Below are positions 1 to 7,032 of a stretch of 64,000 nt of DNA, piece by piece. The stretch's first letter is position 1, and the number at the start of each line of letters is the position of its first letter. The translations under genes and the position numbers were made by a program. This stretch comes from Streptomyces sp. Go-475 (GTDB lineage Bacteria > Actinomycetota > Actinomycetes > Streptomycetales > Streptomycetaceae): NCBI RefSeq assembly GCF_003330845.1, contig NZ_CP026121.1, positions 4,321,501-4,385,500 on the forward strand. Direction: 5' to 3'. Under the pieces are notes generated by a model, which did no database searches, was not told the DNA's origin, and saw only the letters and a program-made list of their open reading frames with translations.

Positions 1-1
1 A

Positions 2-823
2 CTCTTCGGCGTACCGCACGGCGAGGACGGTCCGCGGGCCGCGCTCTACCGCATCATCAACGGCTTCTTCGACACGGCGATCTCCCTGGAGGACGCCCAG
101 GCCAACGCCGTCGAGCTCTACGCCACGCTGACCGCGTTCCTCCAGGACAAGCGCGCGCACCCGGCCGACGACCTGACGACCGCGCTCATCGCCGCCCGCG
201 ACGAAGGCCACCTCAGCGAACAGGAGTTGATGGACAATCTGATCCTGCTGCTCACGGCGGGCTTCGAGACGACCGTCAACCTCATCGACAACACCGTGCA
301 CAGCCTGCTCGCCCACCCGGAGCAGCTCGAACTCGTCCGCTCCGGGCAGGTGTCCTGGGAGGACGCCATCGAGGAGTCGCTGCGGTACGAGGCGCCGGGC
401 GCCATGTCGGGCCTGCGCTACGCCGTCGAGGACATCGAGATCGAGCCGGGCCTCACGATCCCGAAGGGCGACCCGGTGGTCGTGTCCTTCGCCGGTGCCG
501 GACGCGACCCCGAGCGGCACGGCCCGGACGCCGACCGGTTCGACGTCACCCGCGCCAGCAGGAGCGACCACATCTCCTTCGGCCACGGCGTCCACCACTG
601 CCTGGGCCGGCCCCTGGCCATGGCCGAGGCGACGGCGGCCCTGACGTCCCTGTTCGACCGCTTCCCGCGGCTGGCCCTGGCCGATCCGTCCCGTCCGCCG
701 AGGCGGCTCCGGTCGATCATCTCCACGGGGCACGAGTCGTTGCCCGTGCTGCTGCACGGCCGGGACACGGGCCCGCGCCCGGAGGAGACGCAGGCGGAGT
801 CGGGGGCGCAGGCGATCAGGTAG
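2..823 (+). CDS. Cytochrome P450, C-terminal part (5' end outside window)
   Basis: The reading frame is open from the window edge, so only the last 273 residues are present. The P450 landmarks are clear: the I-helix oxygen-activation motif LLLTAGFETT (about 245-274), the K-helix ExxR (E-S-L-R near 374-385), and the haem-binding loop FGHGVHHCLG with its cysteine thiolate ligand at 599-601. Bacterial class I P450s need a ferredoxin partner; none is visible. The gene converges on, and overlaps by 8 bp, the SDR/AfsA pair. P450s are known tailoring enzymes of avenolide- and SRB-type butenolide signals, so a role in making a diffusible signal is a reasonable inference. An unrelated hydroxylase remains possible. 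Confidence 0.93.
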   Translation, partial: LFGVPHGEDGPRAALYRIINGFFDTAISLEDAQANAVELYATLTAFLQDKRAHPADDLTTALIAARDEGHLSEQELMDNLILLLTAGFETTVNLIDNTVHSLLAHPEQLELVRSGQVSWEDAIEESLRYEAPGAMSGLRYAVEDIEIEPGLTIPKGDPVVVSFAGAGRDPERHGPDADRFDVTRASRSDHISFGHGVHHCLGRPLAMAEATAALTSLFDRFPRLALADPSRPPRRLRSIISTGHESLPVLLHGRDTGPRPEETQAESGAQAIR

Positions 824-1739
824 CCGGCAGCTCGCGCAGGAACGAGCGGTACCAGGGGGCCGCGCGCCTGAATCCGGCCGCGAAGCCCTCGCCGGGGGAG
901 CAGTCGAGGTCCTTCCAGAAGGCGTCGTCCACGAACCAGTGGTCGACGGTGAGCATGCCGAGGTGATGGAGGGCGAGCGGCGACCCGGCGGCCCGGTCAA
1001 GGGCGGTGGCTACGTCCACCGCCGCACCGCCGCCGGGCTCCCCCAGGTGCTCGCGCACGGCCCCGAGCAGCTCCGGAACCGTCACCGGCTCGGGGTGGCC
1101 GACGTGGTGCGCGCCGTCGGCGTGCGCCGGGGACAGCGCCGCGGCCACGGCCGCGCGGCCCAGGGTGTCGACGTCGATCATCGACTGGAGCGCCGTGCAG
1201 CCGGTCACGGTCGCCGACAACTCCCGCAGCAGCCGGACCAGTCCGGGGACGACCCACCGGTCGCCCTCGCCGTACACCAGGTGCGGCCGCAGCACCATGC
1301 CGCCCGCGCCGAGAACGTGCTGTTCGGCGGCGGCCCGGGTGCGGCTGGTGGCCGACGCGGGCGCGATCGGCACCTCGCCGGGGCGTACGCCGCGGAAGGG
1401 TCCCCGGCCGTAGACGGCGGCCGTGCTCACGTACACGATCCGGCGCACCCCGGCGCGCACGGCCTCTTCGACCAGGGCCCTGGTGCCCCGGTCGTTGACG
1501 GCCTCGGCGGTCTCGGCGTCGCCGCCGATCCGGGTGGCGCAGTGCACCAGGACGTCGGTGTCCGCGCACGCGCCGCGCAGCGAGGCCGGGTCGGACAGGT
1601 CGCCGTGGACGGTGTCGTTCCCGGTCCCCGCGCGCCGGGACAGCGTCCGCACCCGGACGCCGGGACGGCTACGGGCCGCGGCGACCGCGCGGCTGCCGAC
1701 GAAACCGCTCGCGCCGGTGATCAGAAAGGTGACCGTCAC
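816..1739 (-). CDS. Extended SDR family NAD(P)-dependent epimerase/reductase, signal-biosynthesis type
   Basis: A 307-residue extended short-chain dehydrogenase. The N-terminal Rossmann motif TGASGFVG (G-x-x-G-x-x-G at residues 9-15) binds the nucleotide. I chose the GTG at 1739 because it forms a GTGA overlap with the stop of the upstream AfsA-like gene, so translation is coupled; a longer upstream reading in this frame is only a shadow of that gene. The usual YxxSK catalytic stretch is replaced by TSRTR, so both the catalytic Tyr and Lys appear substituted. In butyrolactone clusters, reductases beside AfsA homologues reduce the A-factor-type keto group. With this active site the protein may use another mechanism or be non-catalytic. 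Confidence 0.85.
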   Translation of the reverse strand: MTVTFLITGASGFVGSRAVAAARSRPGVRVRTLSRRAGTGNDTVHGDLSDPASLRGACADTDVLVHCATRIGGDAETAEAVNDRGTRALVEEAVRAGVRRIVYVSTAAVYGRGPFRGVRPGEVPIAPASATSRTRAAAEQHVLGAGGMVLRPHLVYGEGDRWVVPGLVRLLRELSATVTGCTALQSMIDVDTLGRAAVAAALSPAHADGAHHVGHPEPVTVPELLGAVREHLGEPGGGAAVDVATALDRAAGSPLALHHLGMLTVDHWFVDDAFWKDLDCSPGEGFAAGFRRAAPWYRSFLRELPAT

Positions 1740-2821
1740 GACGGGGACCGTACCTCCGCCGTCCGCGCGGAGGTCAGCGTGGCGGTGAAGACGGCCTCGC
1801 CGTCCTGCCGTCCCGACACGCGTACGGTCACTTCCTCCGGGTCCTCGTCGAGCAGCTCCGTCTCCAGCAGGCACGGGCTGCGCAGTTCGGCGTACCGGGC
1901 GAAGTCGGCCGTCATCGTGCGGGGCCGGAAGGGGCGTTGACCGGACGCGGCGGCCGCGGCCTGGCGGGCTGCCTCGAACAGGACCATGCCGGGAACGTGG
2001 TCGTTGGGCCGGGGGAAGAGGACCGGGTGGCCGGTGTCCACGCGCAGCAGCCAGACGCCGGGGCGGTCGGCGGGGGCGAGGACGACGTCCTCGGCGCGGG
2101 AGCGGCCGGCGAGTTCCGGCGCGATGCCCGGCAGCAGCGGAACAGGGGTGCCCACTTCGGCCAACTGCTGTCCCCGCAGGCGGCGGTAGGCGAGCGGGGA
2201 GGTGCAGCCGGTGCTGCCCGTGCCCCGCGCGACGAAGCGCCCGGCGCGGCGGAACTCCATCGTGGTCCGCATGCTCGCCAGGCCGCGGCCGCGGCGGCGG
2301 ATCTCGGAGCACACGACGTCGATCTCGACCGGTTCGGCCGCGTCCGACAGCAGCAGCGCGGACGGGTCGGTGGAGACCGTCAGGTCCCACATGACGAAGT
2401 GGGTGTCGGCCGGGGCGCCGAACTCGGCGTGCGCGAGCACCATCGAGGCCTGCCGCAACGTTTCGCCCACGACCATCGGGTCCTGGTGGCGGTCGTCCAC
2501 GGGGCCGAAGAAGGGGTGGGCGGCCGGCCAGTGCGCGGTGAAACGGAAGCGCGTGTCGGAGATTCTGCTCCACCGCTTGGGGAAGACGTCCGTGTCGGTG
2601 GTGCGGTGGGCGAGTTCCTTGGTGACGGTGGTGGCGGTGGTGCCTGTGGTGGTGCCTGTGGTGGCGGATGCAGATGCCGGTGCGGGTGTTGTGATGACCG
2701 GCGTGTGGGGTGTGGGGTGTTGTGGCGCGTTCTCGACGGCCGCAACGGTTCTGTTTGCCGGACGGCCCTCTCGTCCGGTCTGATCGTCCGTGAGTGCGCT
2801 TAAAGGTCCTGTCTGCGGCAT
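1736..2821 (-). CDS. AfsA/ScbA-type gamma-butyrolactone (or butenolide) synthase
   Basis: A 361-residue protein with the two-repeat hotdog layout of the A-factor biosynthesis family: first repeat about residues 70-205 (FPKRW..., HPFFGP, GETLRQA), second about 265-350 (GHPVLFPRPNDHVPG, EAARQAA). AfsA homologues condense a beta-ketoacyl chain with dihydroxyacetone phosphate, the first committed step to butyrolactone signals. The ATG at 2821 gives a 60-residue Thr/Ala/Pro-rich N-terminal extension; an internal GTG near residue 66 is an alternative start. Codon 7 is the rare TTA (2801-2803), which would make translation depend on the bldA tRNA if the long start is used. The gene lies divergent from the receptor gene and upstream of the coupled SDR. 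Confidence 0.9.
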   Translation of the reverse strand: MPQTGPLSALTDDQTGREGRPANRTVAAVENAPQHPTPHTPVITTPAPASASATTGTTTGTTATTVTKELAHRTTDTDVFPKRWSRISDTRFRFTAHWPAAHPFFGPVDDRHQDPMVVGETLRQASMVLAHAEFGAPADTHFVMWDLTVSTDPSALLLSDAAEPVEIDVVCSEIRRRGRGLASMRTTMEFRRAGRFVARGTGSTGCTSPLAYRRLRGQQLAEVGTPVPLLPGIAPELAGRSRAEDVVLAPADRPGVWLLRVDTGHPVLFPRPNDHVPGMVLFEAARQAAAAASGQRPFRPRTMTADFARYAELRSPCLLETELLDEDPEEVTVRVSGRQDGEAVFTATLTSARTAEVRSPS

Positions 2822-2866
2822 GAGAATCCCCAGGATCGGCTGCCTGGCTGCGGTCGGCGTCTGACT

Positions 2867-2894
2867 AAGATACGGACGAGCCGGTTTTTTTCAA
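2867..2894 (-). promoter_or_regulatory. Promoter of the AfsA-like gene overlapping a butyrolactone-receptor-type operator (ARE-like)
   Basis: Read on the minus strand there is a -35 TTGAAA (2889-2894), a 16-bp spacer and a -10 TATCTT (2867-2872), about 46 bp before the AfsA start. The plus-strand stretch from 2867 to 2892 is an imperfect inverted repeat (AAGATACGGAC ... GCCGGTTTTTTT) resembling the autoregulatory elements bound by ArpA/ScbR-family receptors, which contain ATAC and CGGTTT half-sites. The operator would sit between -35 and -10, so bound receptor should block transcription. The same region probably serves the divergent receptor gene. Confidence 0.6.
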
Positions 2895-2981
2895 AGGGTG
2901 GGCCAGGCTGCCGGGACAGGCTCTCGCGCCCTCGCTGCACAGCGACTTCACAGGGATCGACGGAGATCAGGGAGGCACCCG

Positions 2982-3761
2982 ATGGCGCGACAGGAGCGCG
3001 CGATCCGCACCCGGCGGACCATCCTGGAGGCGGCGGCGGCCGTCTTCGACGAACGCGGCTACACCTCGGCGACCATCGGGGAGATCCTGGACCGGGCCGG
3101 CGTCACCAAGGGCGCGCTGTACTTCCACTTCGGCTCCAAGGAGGAGCTCGCGGTCGGGGTGTTCGAGGAACAGCTCGCGATCACGCTCCCGCCGCAGTCC
3201 AGCAAGCTCCAGGAACTCGTCGACTCCGGCCTGGTACTGGCCCGGCGGCTGCGGTCCGAGCCGCTGGTGCGGGCCAGTGTGGGGCTCGCCCTCGACCAGG
3301 GGGCCATGGACCTCGACCGTGCGGCGGCCTTCCGCATGTGGTTCGACCAGAACGTGCAGCGGCTCGCGGAGGCGAAGGCGCGGGGTGAACTGCTGCCGCA
3401 CGTCGACGTGGCGGAGACGGCGGAGCTGCTGGTGGGCAGCTTCTCGGGGGTGCAGCTGCTGTCCCAGCTGCGCTGCCAGCGGCAGGATCTGGAGCGCCGT
3501 GTCGTCGTGATGTTCGAACACTTCCTGCCGAGCATCACGGTTCCCGCGGTCCTGGCCCGTCTCGACATCTCGGTGGGCCGGGCCGAGCGGGTGCTCGCCC
3601 AGGGGCGGATCGAGCCGGGTCGGGCGGACGAGGGTCGGGCGGAGCCGGGGCGGGCGGAGCAGGGGCGGGCGGAGCAGGGTCGCGCGGCGCCGGGTCGGGC
3701 AAAGCCGGGACGGGCGGAGCAGGGGCCGGTTGTGCCGGCGCAGGCTTCGTCGGGGGCGTGA
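2982..3761 (+). CDS. TetR-family gamma-butyrolactone receptor (ArpA/ScbR type) with a repeat-rich C-terminal tail
   Basis: A 259-residue regulator. The N-terminal helix-turn-helix (about residues 8-55, with TRRTILEAA, GVTKGALYFHF and SKEELA) is very close to the ScbR/ArpA receptor signature. These proteins repress until they bind the butyrolactone signal in the C-terminal pocket. The ATG at 2982 follows a GGAGG and begins the conserved MARQERAIRTR stretch; an upstream in-frame start is less likely. Family members are usually about 215-235 residues. Here residues from about 200 on are a degenerate GRAEPGRAEQ-type five-residue repeat, rich in Arg, Ala, Gly and Glu. It probably autoregulates and represses the divergent AfsA-like gene. 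Confidence 0.92.
   Translation: MARQERAIRTRRTILEAAAAVFDERGYTSATIGEILDRAGVTKGALYFHFGSKEELAVGVFEEQLAITLPPQSSKLQELVDSGLVLARRLRSEPLVRASVGLALDQGAMDLDRAAAFRMWFDQNVQRLAEAKARGELLPHVDVAETAELLVGSFSGVQLLSQLRCQRQDLERRVVVMFEHFLPSITVPAVLARLDISVGRAERVLAQGRIEPGRADEGRAEPGRAEQGRAEQGRAAPGRAKPGRAEQGPVVPAQASSGA
3608..3730 (+). repeat. Degenerate 15-bp tandem repeat inside the receptor gene
   Basis: About eight imperfect copies of a 15-bp unit close to GGTCGGGCGGAGCCG encode the GRAEP/GRAEQ/GRADE tail of the receptor. The array stays in frame and ends shortly before the stop codon, so it lengthens the protein without disturbing the ligand-binding core. Copy-number variation between strains would be expected. Confidence 0.75.
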
Positions 3762-3820
3762 GGGCCGGCCTCCTCGCGGGCCGGGCTTCCGGGGCGAAGC
3801 GGCTCTCGCGCTGACACCGG

Positions 3821-3847
3821 TTGTCCACAGGTGTGGAGTTGTCCACA
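3821..3847 (+). promoter_or_regulatory. Pair of DnaA-box-like sequences (TTGTCCACA)
   Basis: Two identical copies of TTGTCCACA, the preferred Streptomyces DnaA box, lie at 3821-3829 and 3839-3847 in the same orientation, 18 bp apart, in the 164-bp gap before the DUF2252 gene. They could titrate DnaA or place the gene under DnaA control. I infer this from the match alone. Confidence 0.45.
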
Positions 3848-3925
3848 GGGTCTGACGCGTTTCGGCCGCCGGTTGTACGGTCGGCACGAGTTGATGTTCG
3901 TGCGCGTGCGGGGGAGGCGGTCGGT

Positions 3926-5347
3926 ATGACCAGGGCTGAGGACGAGACCGGGAACGGGACGGGGCGTCGGCTGCCCCGGGTGCGGGGCTTCGCCGAGTGG
4001 CCGGTCGAGGGCTCGCCCAAGGAGGAGGGCAAGGCCCTGCGCAGGCGCGTCCCGCGCCACGCGCACGCCACGCTCGACCTGGACGCGTCCCGGCCCGACG
4101 CGGTGAGCGCCGTCGAGGAGTCGGGCCGCGGCCGACTGCCCGAGCTCACGCCGATCCGGGTCGGCCGCATGGCCGCCACCCCCTTCGCGTTCCTGCGCGG
4201 CGCCGCGGGACTCATGGCCTACGACCTGGCGCGCACGCCCATGACCAGGATCCGGGCCCAGATCTGCGGCGACGCCCATGCGGCCAATTTCGGCCTGTAC
4301 GGCGACGCGCGCGGCGGCCTCGTCATCGATCTGAACGACTTCGACGAGACGGTGCGCGGCCCCTGGGAATGGGACCTCAAGCGCCTCGCGGCCTCCCTGG
4401 TGCTCGCGGGCCGGGAGGCGGGAGCCGACGAGGACCGGTGCCGCAAGGCGGCGTACGACGCGGTGGGCGCCTACCGTCGCACCATGCGACTGCTGGCCAA
4501 ACTGCCGGTGCTGGACGCGTGGAACGCCATCGCGGACGAGGAACTCGTCTCCCACACGGACGCCCATGACCTGCTCGGCACGCTGGAGCGGGTCTCCGAG
4601 AAGGCCCGGCACAACACCAGCGGGCGCTTCGCGGCCAAGTCGACCGAGGCCGTCGAGGGCGGCGGGCGCCGCTTCGTCGACGCCCCGCCGGTGCTGCGGC
4701 GCGTCCCGGACGAGGAGGCCGCGGCGGTCGCGGGGTCCCTGGAGGAGTACGTCGGCACGCTGCCCGAGGACCGCCTCCCCCTCCTCGCCCGGCACGCGGT
4801 GCACGACGTGGCGTTCCGCGTCGTCGGCACCGGCAGCGTCGGCACCCGGTCCTACGTCGTGCTGCTCCTGGACCACCGGGGTGAGCCGCTGGTGCTCCAG
4901 GTCAAGGAGGCGCGGGCGTCGGCGTTGGTGCCGCATCTGGTGACCGCCGGTTTCGAGGCGCCGGAGGCCGGCCACGAGGGGCGGCGGGTCGTGCTCGGCC
5001 AGAAGCGGATGCAGGTCGTCAGCGACATGCTGCTGGGCTGGACGACGGTCGACGGGCACCCCTTCCAGGTCCGCCAGTTCCGCAACCGCAAGGGCAGCGT
5101 CGACCCGGCCGCCCTGGCCGCCGACCAGATAGACGACTACGGCCGGATGACCGGCGCCCTCCTGGCCCGGGCCCACTCCCACAGCGCCGACCCCCGCCTC
5201 GTCGCCGGGTACTGCGGCAAGAGCGAGGAACTGGACGAGGCGATGGCGGCGTTCGCCGTGGCCTACGCGGACCGCACCGAGGCGGACCACGCGGAGCTGG
5301 TGGCGGGCGTACGGGCGGGGAAGCTCGCGGCGGAACTGGGGGTGTAG
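3926..5347 (+). CDS. DUF2252 family protein (kinase-like fold)
   Basis: A 473-residue member of the DUF2252 family. Kinase-like landmarks are visible: GDAHAANFG near residue 115, like the catalytic loop of aminoglycoside-phosphotransferase-type enzymes, followed by a metal-binding-like D-L-N-D-F-D-E near residue 134 and EWDLKRLAASL. No substrate is established for the family. The ATG at 3926 is chosen for its GGAGG eight bases upstream; an in-frame GTG at 3821 would begin inside a DnaA-box-like sequence. It has no signal peptide or membrane segment and stands alone, ahead of a repeat-containing gap. Confidence 0.85.
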   Translation: MTRAEDETGNGTGRRLPRVRGFAEWPVEGSPKEEGKALRRRVPRHAHATLDLDASRPDAVSAVEESGRGRLPELTPIRVGRMAATPFAFLRGAAGLMAYDLARTPMTRIRAQICGDAHAANFGLYGDARGGLVIDLNDFDETVRGPWEWDLKRLAASLVLAGREAGADEDRCRKAAYDAVGAYRRTMRLLAKLPVLDAWNAIADEELVSHTDAHDLLGTLERVSEKARHNTSGRFAAKSTEAVEGGGRRFVDAPPVLRRVPDEEAAAVAGSLEEYVGTLPEDRLPLLARHAVHDVAFRVVGTGSVGTRSYVVLLLDHRGEPLVLQVKEARASALVPHLVTAGFEAPEAGHEGRRVVLGQKRMQVVSDMLLGWTTVDGHPFQVRQFRNRKGSVDPAALAADQIDDYGRMTGALLARAHSHSADPRLVAGYCGKSEELDEAMAAFAVAYADRTEADHAELVAGVRAGKLAAELGV

Positions 5348-5777
5348 CGGGGCGGGGACCGCGCGTCCGGCCCAGCCGGGGGCGGTCGTGCCGCTCGGGC
5401 CGGGATGGCGGGCGGGTCGGCACCGTGTGCGGGGCGGCGCGGGATGGTGGGTGGTCGGCGCGGTTGGTGGCCCGGCACCGTGTGCGGGCACGGGACGGCG
5501 TGCGGGTCGGCGAGGTTGGTGGGTCGGCACCGTGTGTGGTCGGCGCGGTTGGTGGCCCGGCACCGTGTGCGGGCACGGGACGGCGTGCGGGTCGGCGAGG
5601 TTGGTGGGTCGGCATGGTGGGCGGTCGGCACGGCATGGTGTGCGGGTCGGCACCGTGGGTGGGTCGGGTGGTGCTCGGCTGTGCCGGTCCGGGTGCCTCC
5701 CGTCCCGGGCCGGAGGGGACTGGGCTCACGGAGGGCAGGGGCACGGGGGCGGTCCGCCCGTGGCCTACGCTGGTCGG
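5348..5777. repeat. Gene-free 430-bp gap with a 79-bp perfect direct repeat
   Basis: This gap is GT-rich on the plus strand and contains no credible gene. A 79-bp block at 5451-5529 is repeated without a mismatch at 5536-5614 (period 85 bp), and fragments of the same wording (GGTCGGCACCGTGTG-like) recur on both sides. The open frames across it on both strands are products of the repeat. Function unknown; it may simply be a recent tandem duplication downstream of the DUF2252 gene. Confidence 0.8.
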
Positions 5778-6593
5778 GTGACGACCCCCGAAGCTGAGCA
5801 GGACGGTGGCGACGCCGCCCGCCCCGAGGCACGGCTGGAGCGGGCCGTGCGGGCCGCCGAGCAGGCGCTGATCGAGTACGAGATCGCCGTGGAGACCTTC
5901 CGCGTCGAGGTCGAGAACTTCTCCCGGCTGCACGAGCAGAAGCTGGGCCCGCTGTACGCCCGGCTCGAGGAACTGGACGCCCGGATCCTGGAGGCCAGGG
6001 CCGCCCGCAGCGGCGACCCCGAGGACCGGCGCCGGGCGGAGGAGGCCAGGGCGCGGCTCGCGCCGATCCCCGGCGTCGAGGAGCTGCTGCACGGCTGGAT
6101 GGACGACAGCGGCCTGTTCCCCGAAGCCGTGGCGATGCTCACGGACCAGGCGGTCCGGCCCCCGCAGCGGGTCCGCCCCAGCGAAGAGGCCCGCAAGCTC
6201 TACCGCGACCTGGCCCGCAAGGCCCACCCGGACCTGGCCCAGGAGGAGAAGGAGCGCGAGCGGCGCGAGGAGTTCATCACCCGCGTCAACGCCGCCTACG
6301 CCCGGGGCGACGAGGCGGAGCTGCGCGAACTCGCCGAGGAGTGGGCCAAGGGACCCGAGCTGAAGCGGGGCCCGAGCCGCGCCGAGGAGCTGTACGCCCG
6401 CCTCGAGTGGCTCGCCCAGCGCAAGGAGCTGCTCGCCCTGCTCGCCCGGGAACTGGAGGAGAGCGCGATAGGCCACATGCTCCAGCTGGCCCCGGACGAC
6501 CCGGACCGTCTCCTGGACGAGATCGGGCAGGGGCTGCTCAGCCAGCTCGCCGACCGCGAGAGGGAGCTGGCCGCGCTGCTCGGTGAGGGCTGA
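5778..6593 (+). CDS. J-domain (DnaJ-like) protein with long coiled coil
   Basis: A 271-residue soluble protein. The first half is charged and strongly helical (LERAVRAAEQ..., coiled-coil-like). The middle carries a J-domain-like segment, EEARKLYRDLARKAHPDLAQ, with the diagnostic H-P-D triad at residues 150-152, followed by EEFITRVNAAYARGD. J-domains stimulate the ATPase of DnaK-type chaperones. The usual Gly/Phe and zinc-finger regions of DnaJ are absent, so this is a specialised co-chaperone. Start is GTG at 5778. The C-terminal third is again helical and may be a client-binding or dimerisation region. Confidence 0.8.
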   Translation: MTTPEAEQDGGDAARPEARLERAVRAAEQALIEYEIAVETFRVEVENFSRLHEQKLGPLYARLEELDARILEARAARSGDPEDRRRAEEARARLAPIPGVEELLHGWMDDSGLFPEAVAMLTDQAVRPPQRVRPSEEARKLYRDLARKAHPDLAQEEKERERREEFITRVNAAYARGDEAELRELAEEWAKGPELKRGPSRAEELYARLEWLAQRKELLALLARELEESAIGHMLQLAPDDPDRLLDEIGQGLLSQLADRERELAALLGEG

Positions 6594-6639
6594 GCCGCGT
6601 CCCGGCCGTCCCACCGGGCGTTCCGGTAGCGTCGGACAC

Positions 6640-6987
6640 ATGAGTTTTGGAGCTGGTGTGCCCACGGTCGCGGTCGCGGACCTCAAGGACGGCGACTTCC
6701 TGCTGGACGTCCGCGAGGACGACGAGTGGAAGGCCGGTCACGCCGAAGGCGCGCTGCACATCCCCATCAGCGAGTTCGTCGCCCGGTACGGCGAGCTGAC
6801 CGAGGCCGCCCCGCAGGACGGCCGGGTGCATGTGATCTGCCGCTCCGGCGGCCGGTCCGCGCAGGTCACGATGTACCTGGCCCAGCAGGGCATCGACGCG
6901 GTGAACGTCGACGGCGGCATGCAGGTGTGGGAGGCGGCGGGCCGTCCCGTGGTGACGGACGACGGGCAGCCGGGGTTCGTCCTCTAG
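6640..6987 (+). CDS. Rhodanese-like domain protein
   Basis: A 115-residue single rhodanese domain. The active-site loop is CRSGGRS with the sulfur-carrying cysteine at residue 67, preceded by LLDVREDDEWKAGHAEGALH and IPISEF, the family's conserved substrate-side motifs. Such domains transfer sulfane sulfur from thiosulfate or persulfides, or act in cytoplasmic sulfur trafficking. No signal peptide is visible. The start at ATG 6640 opens MSFGAGVPTV. It lies 46 bp after the J-domain gene and could be co-transcribed with it. Confidence 0.9.
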   Translation: MSFGAGVPTVAVADLKDGDFLLDVREDDEWKAGHAEGALHIPISEFVARYGELTEAAPQDGRVHVICRSGGRSAQVTMYLAQQGIDAVNVDGGMQVWEAAGRPVVTDDGQPGFVL

Positions 6988-7032
6988 GCCCTGTCGTCCG
7001 GCGCCTGGTCACCGGCGCTCGCGCCCGGGCGG

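Noticed and set aside
1740..2573. Upstream in-frame extension of the SDR gene on the minus strand (giving 585 residues).
   Set aside because: It is Arg/Pro-rich shadow sequence opposite the AfsA-like frame; the GTG at 1739 with GTGA coupling is the natural start.
3059..5653. An 864-residue minus-strand reading across the DUF2252 region and its repeat.
   Set aside because: No domain-like content, antisense to two convincing genes, and its N-terminal part is generated by the direct repeat.
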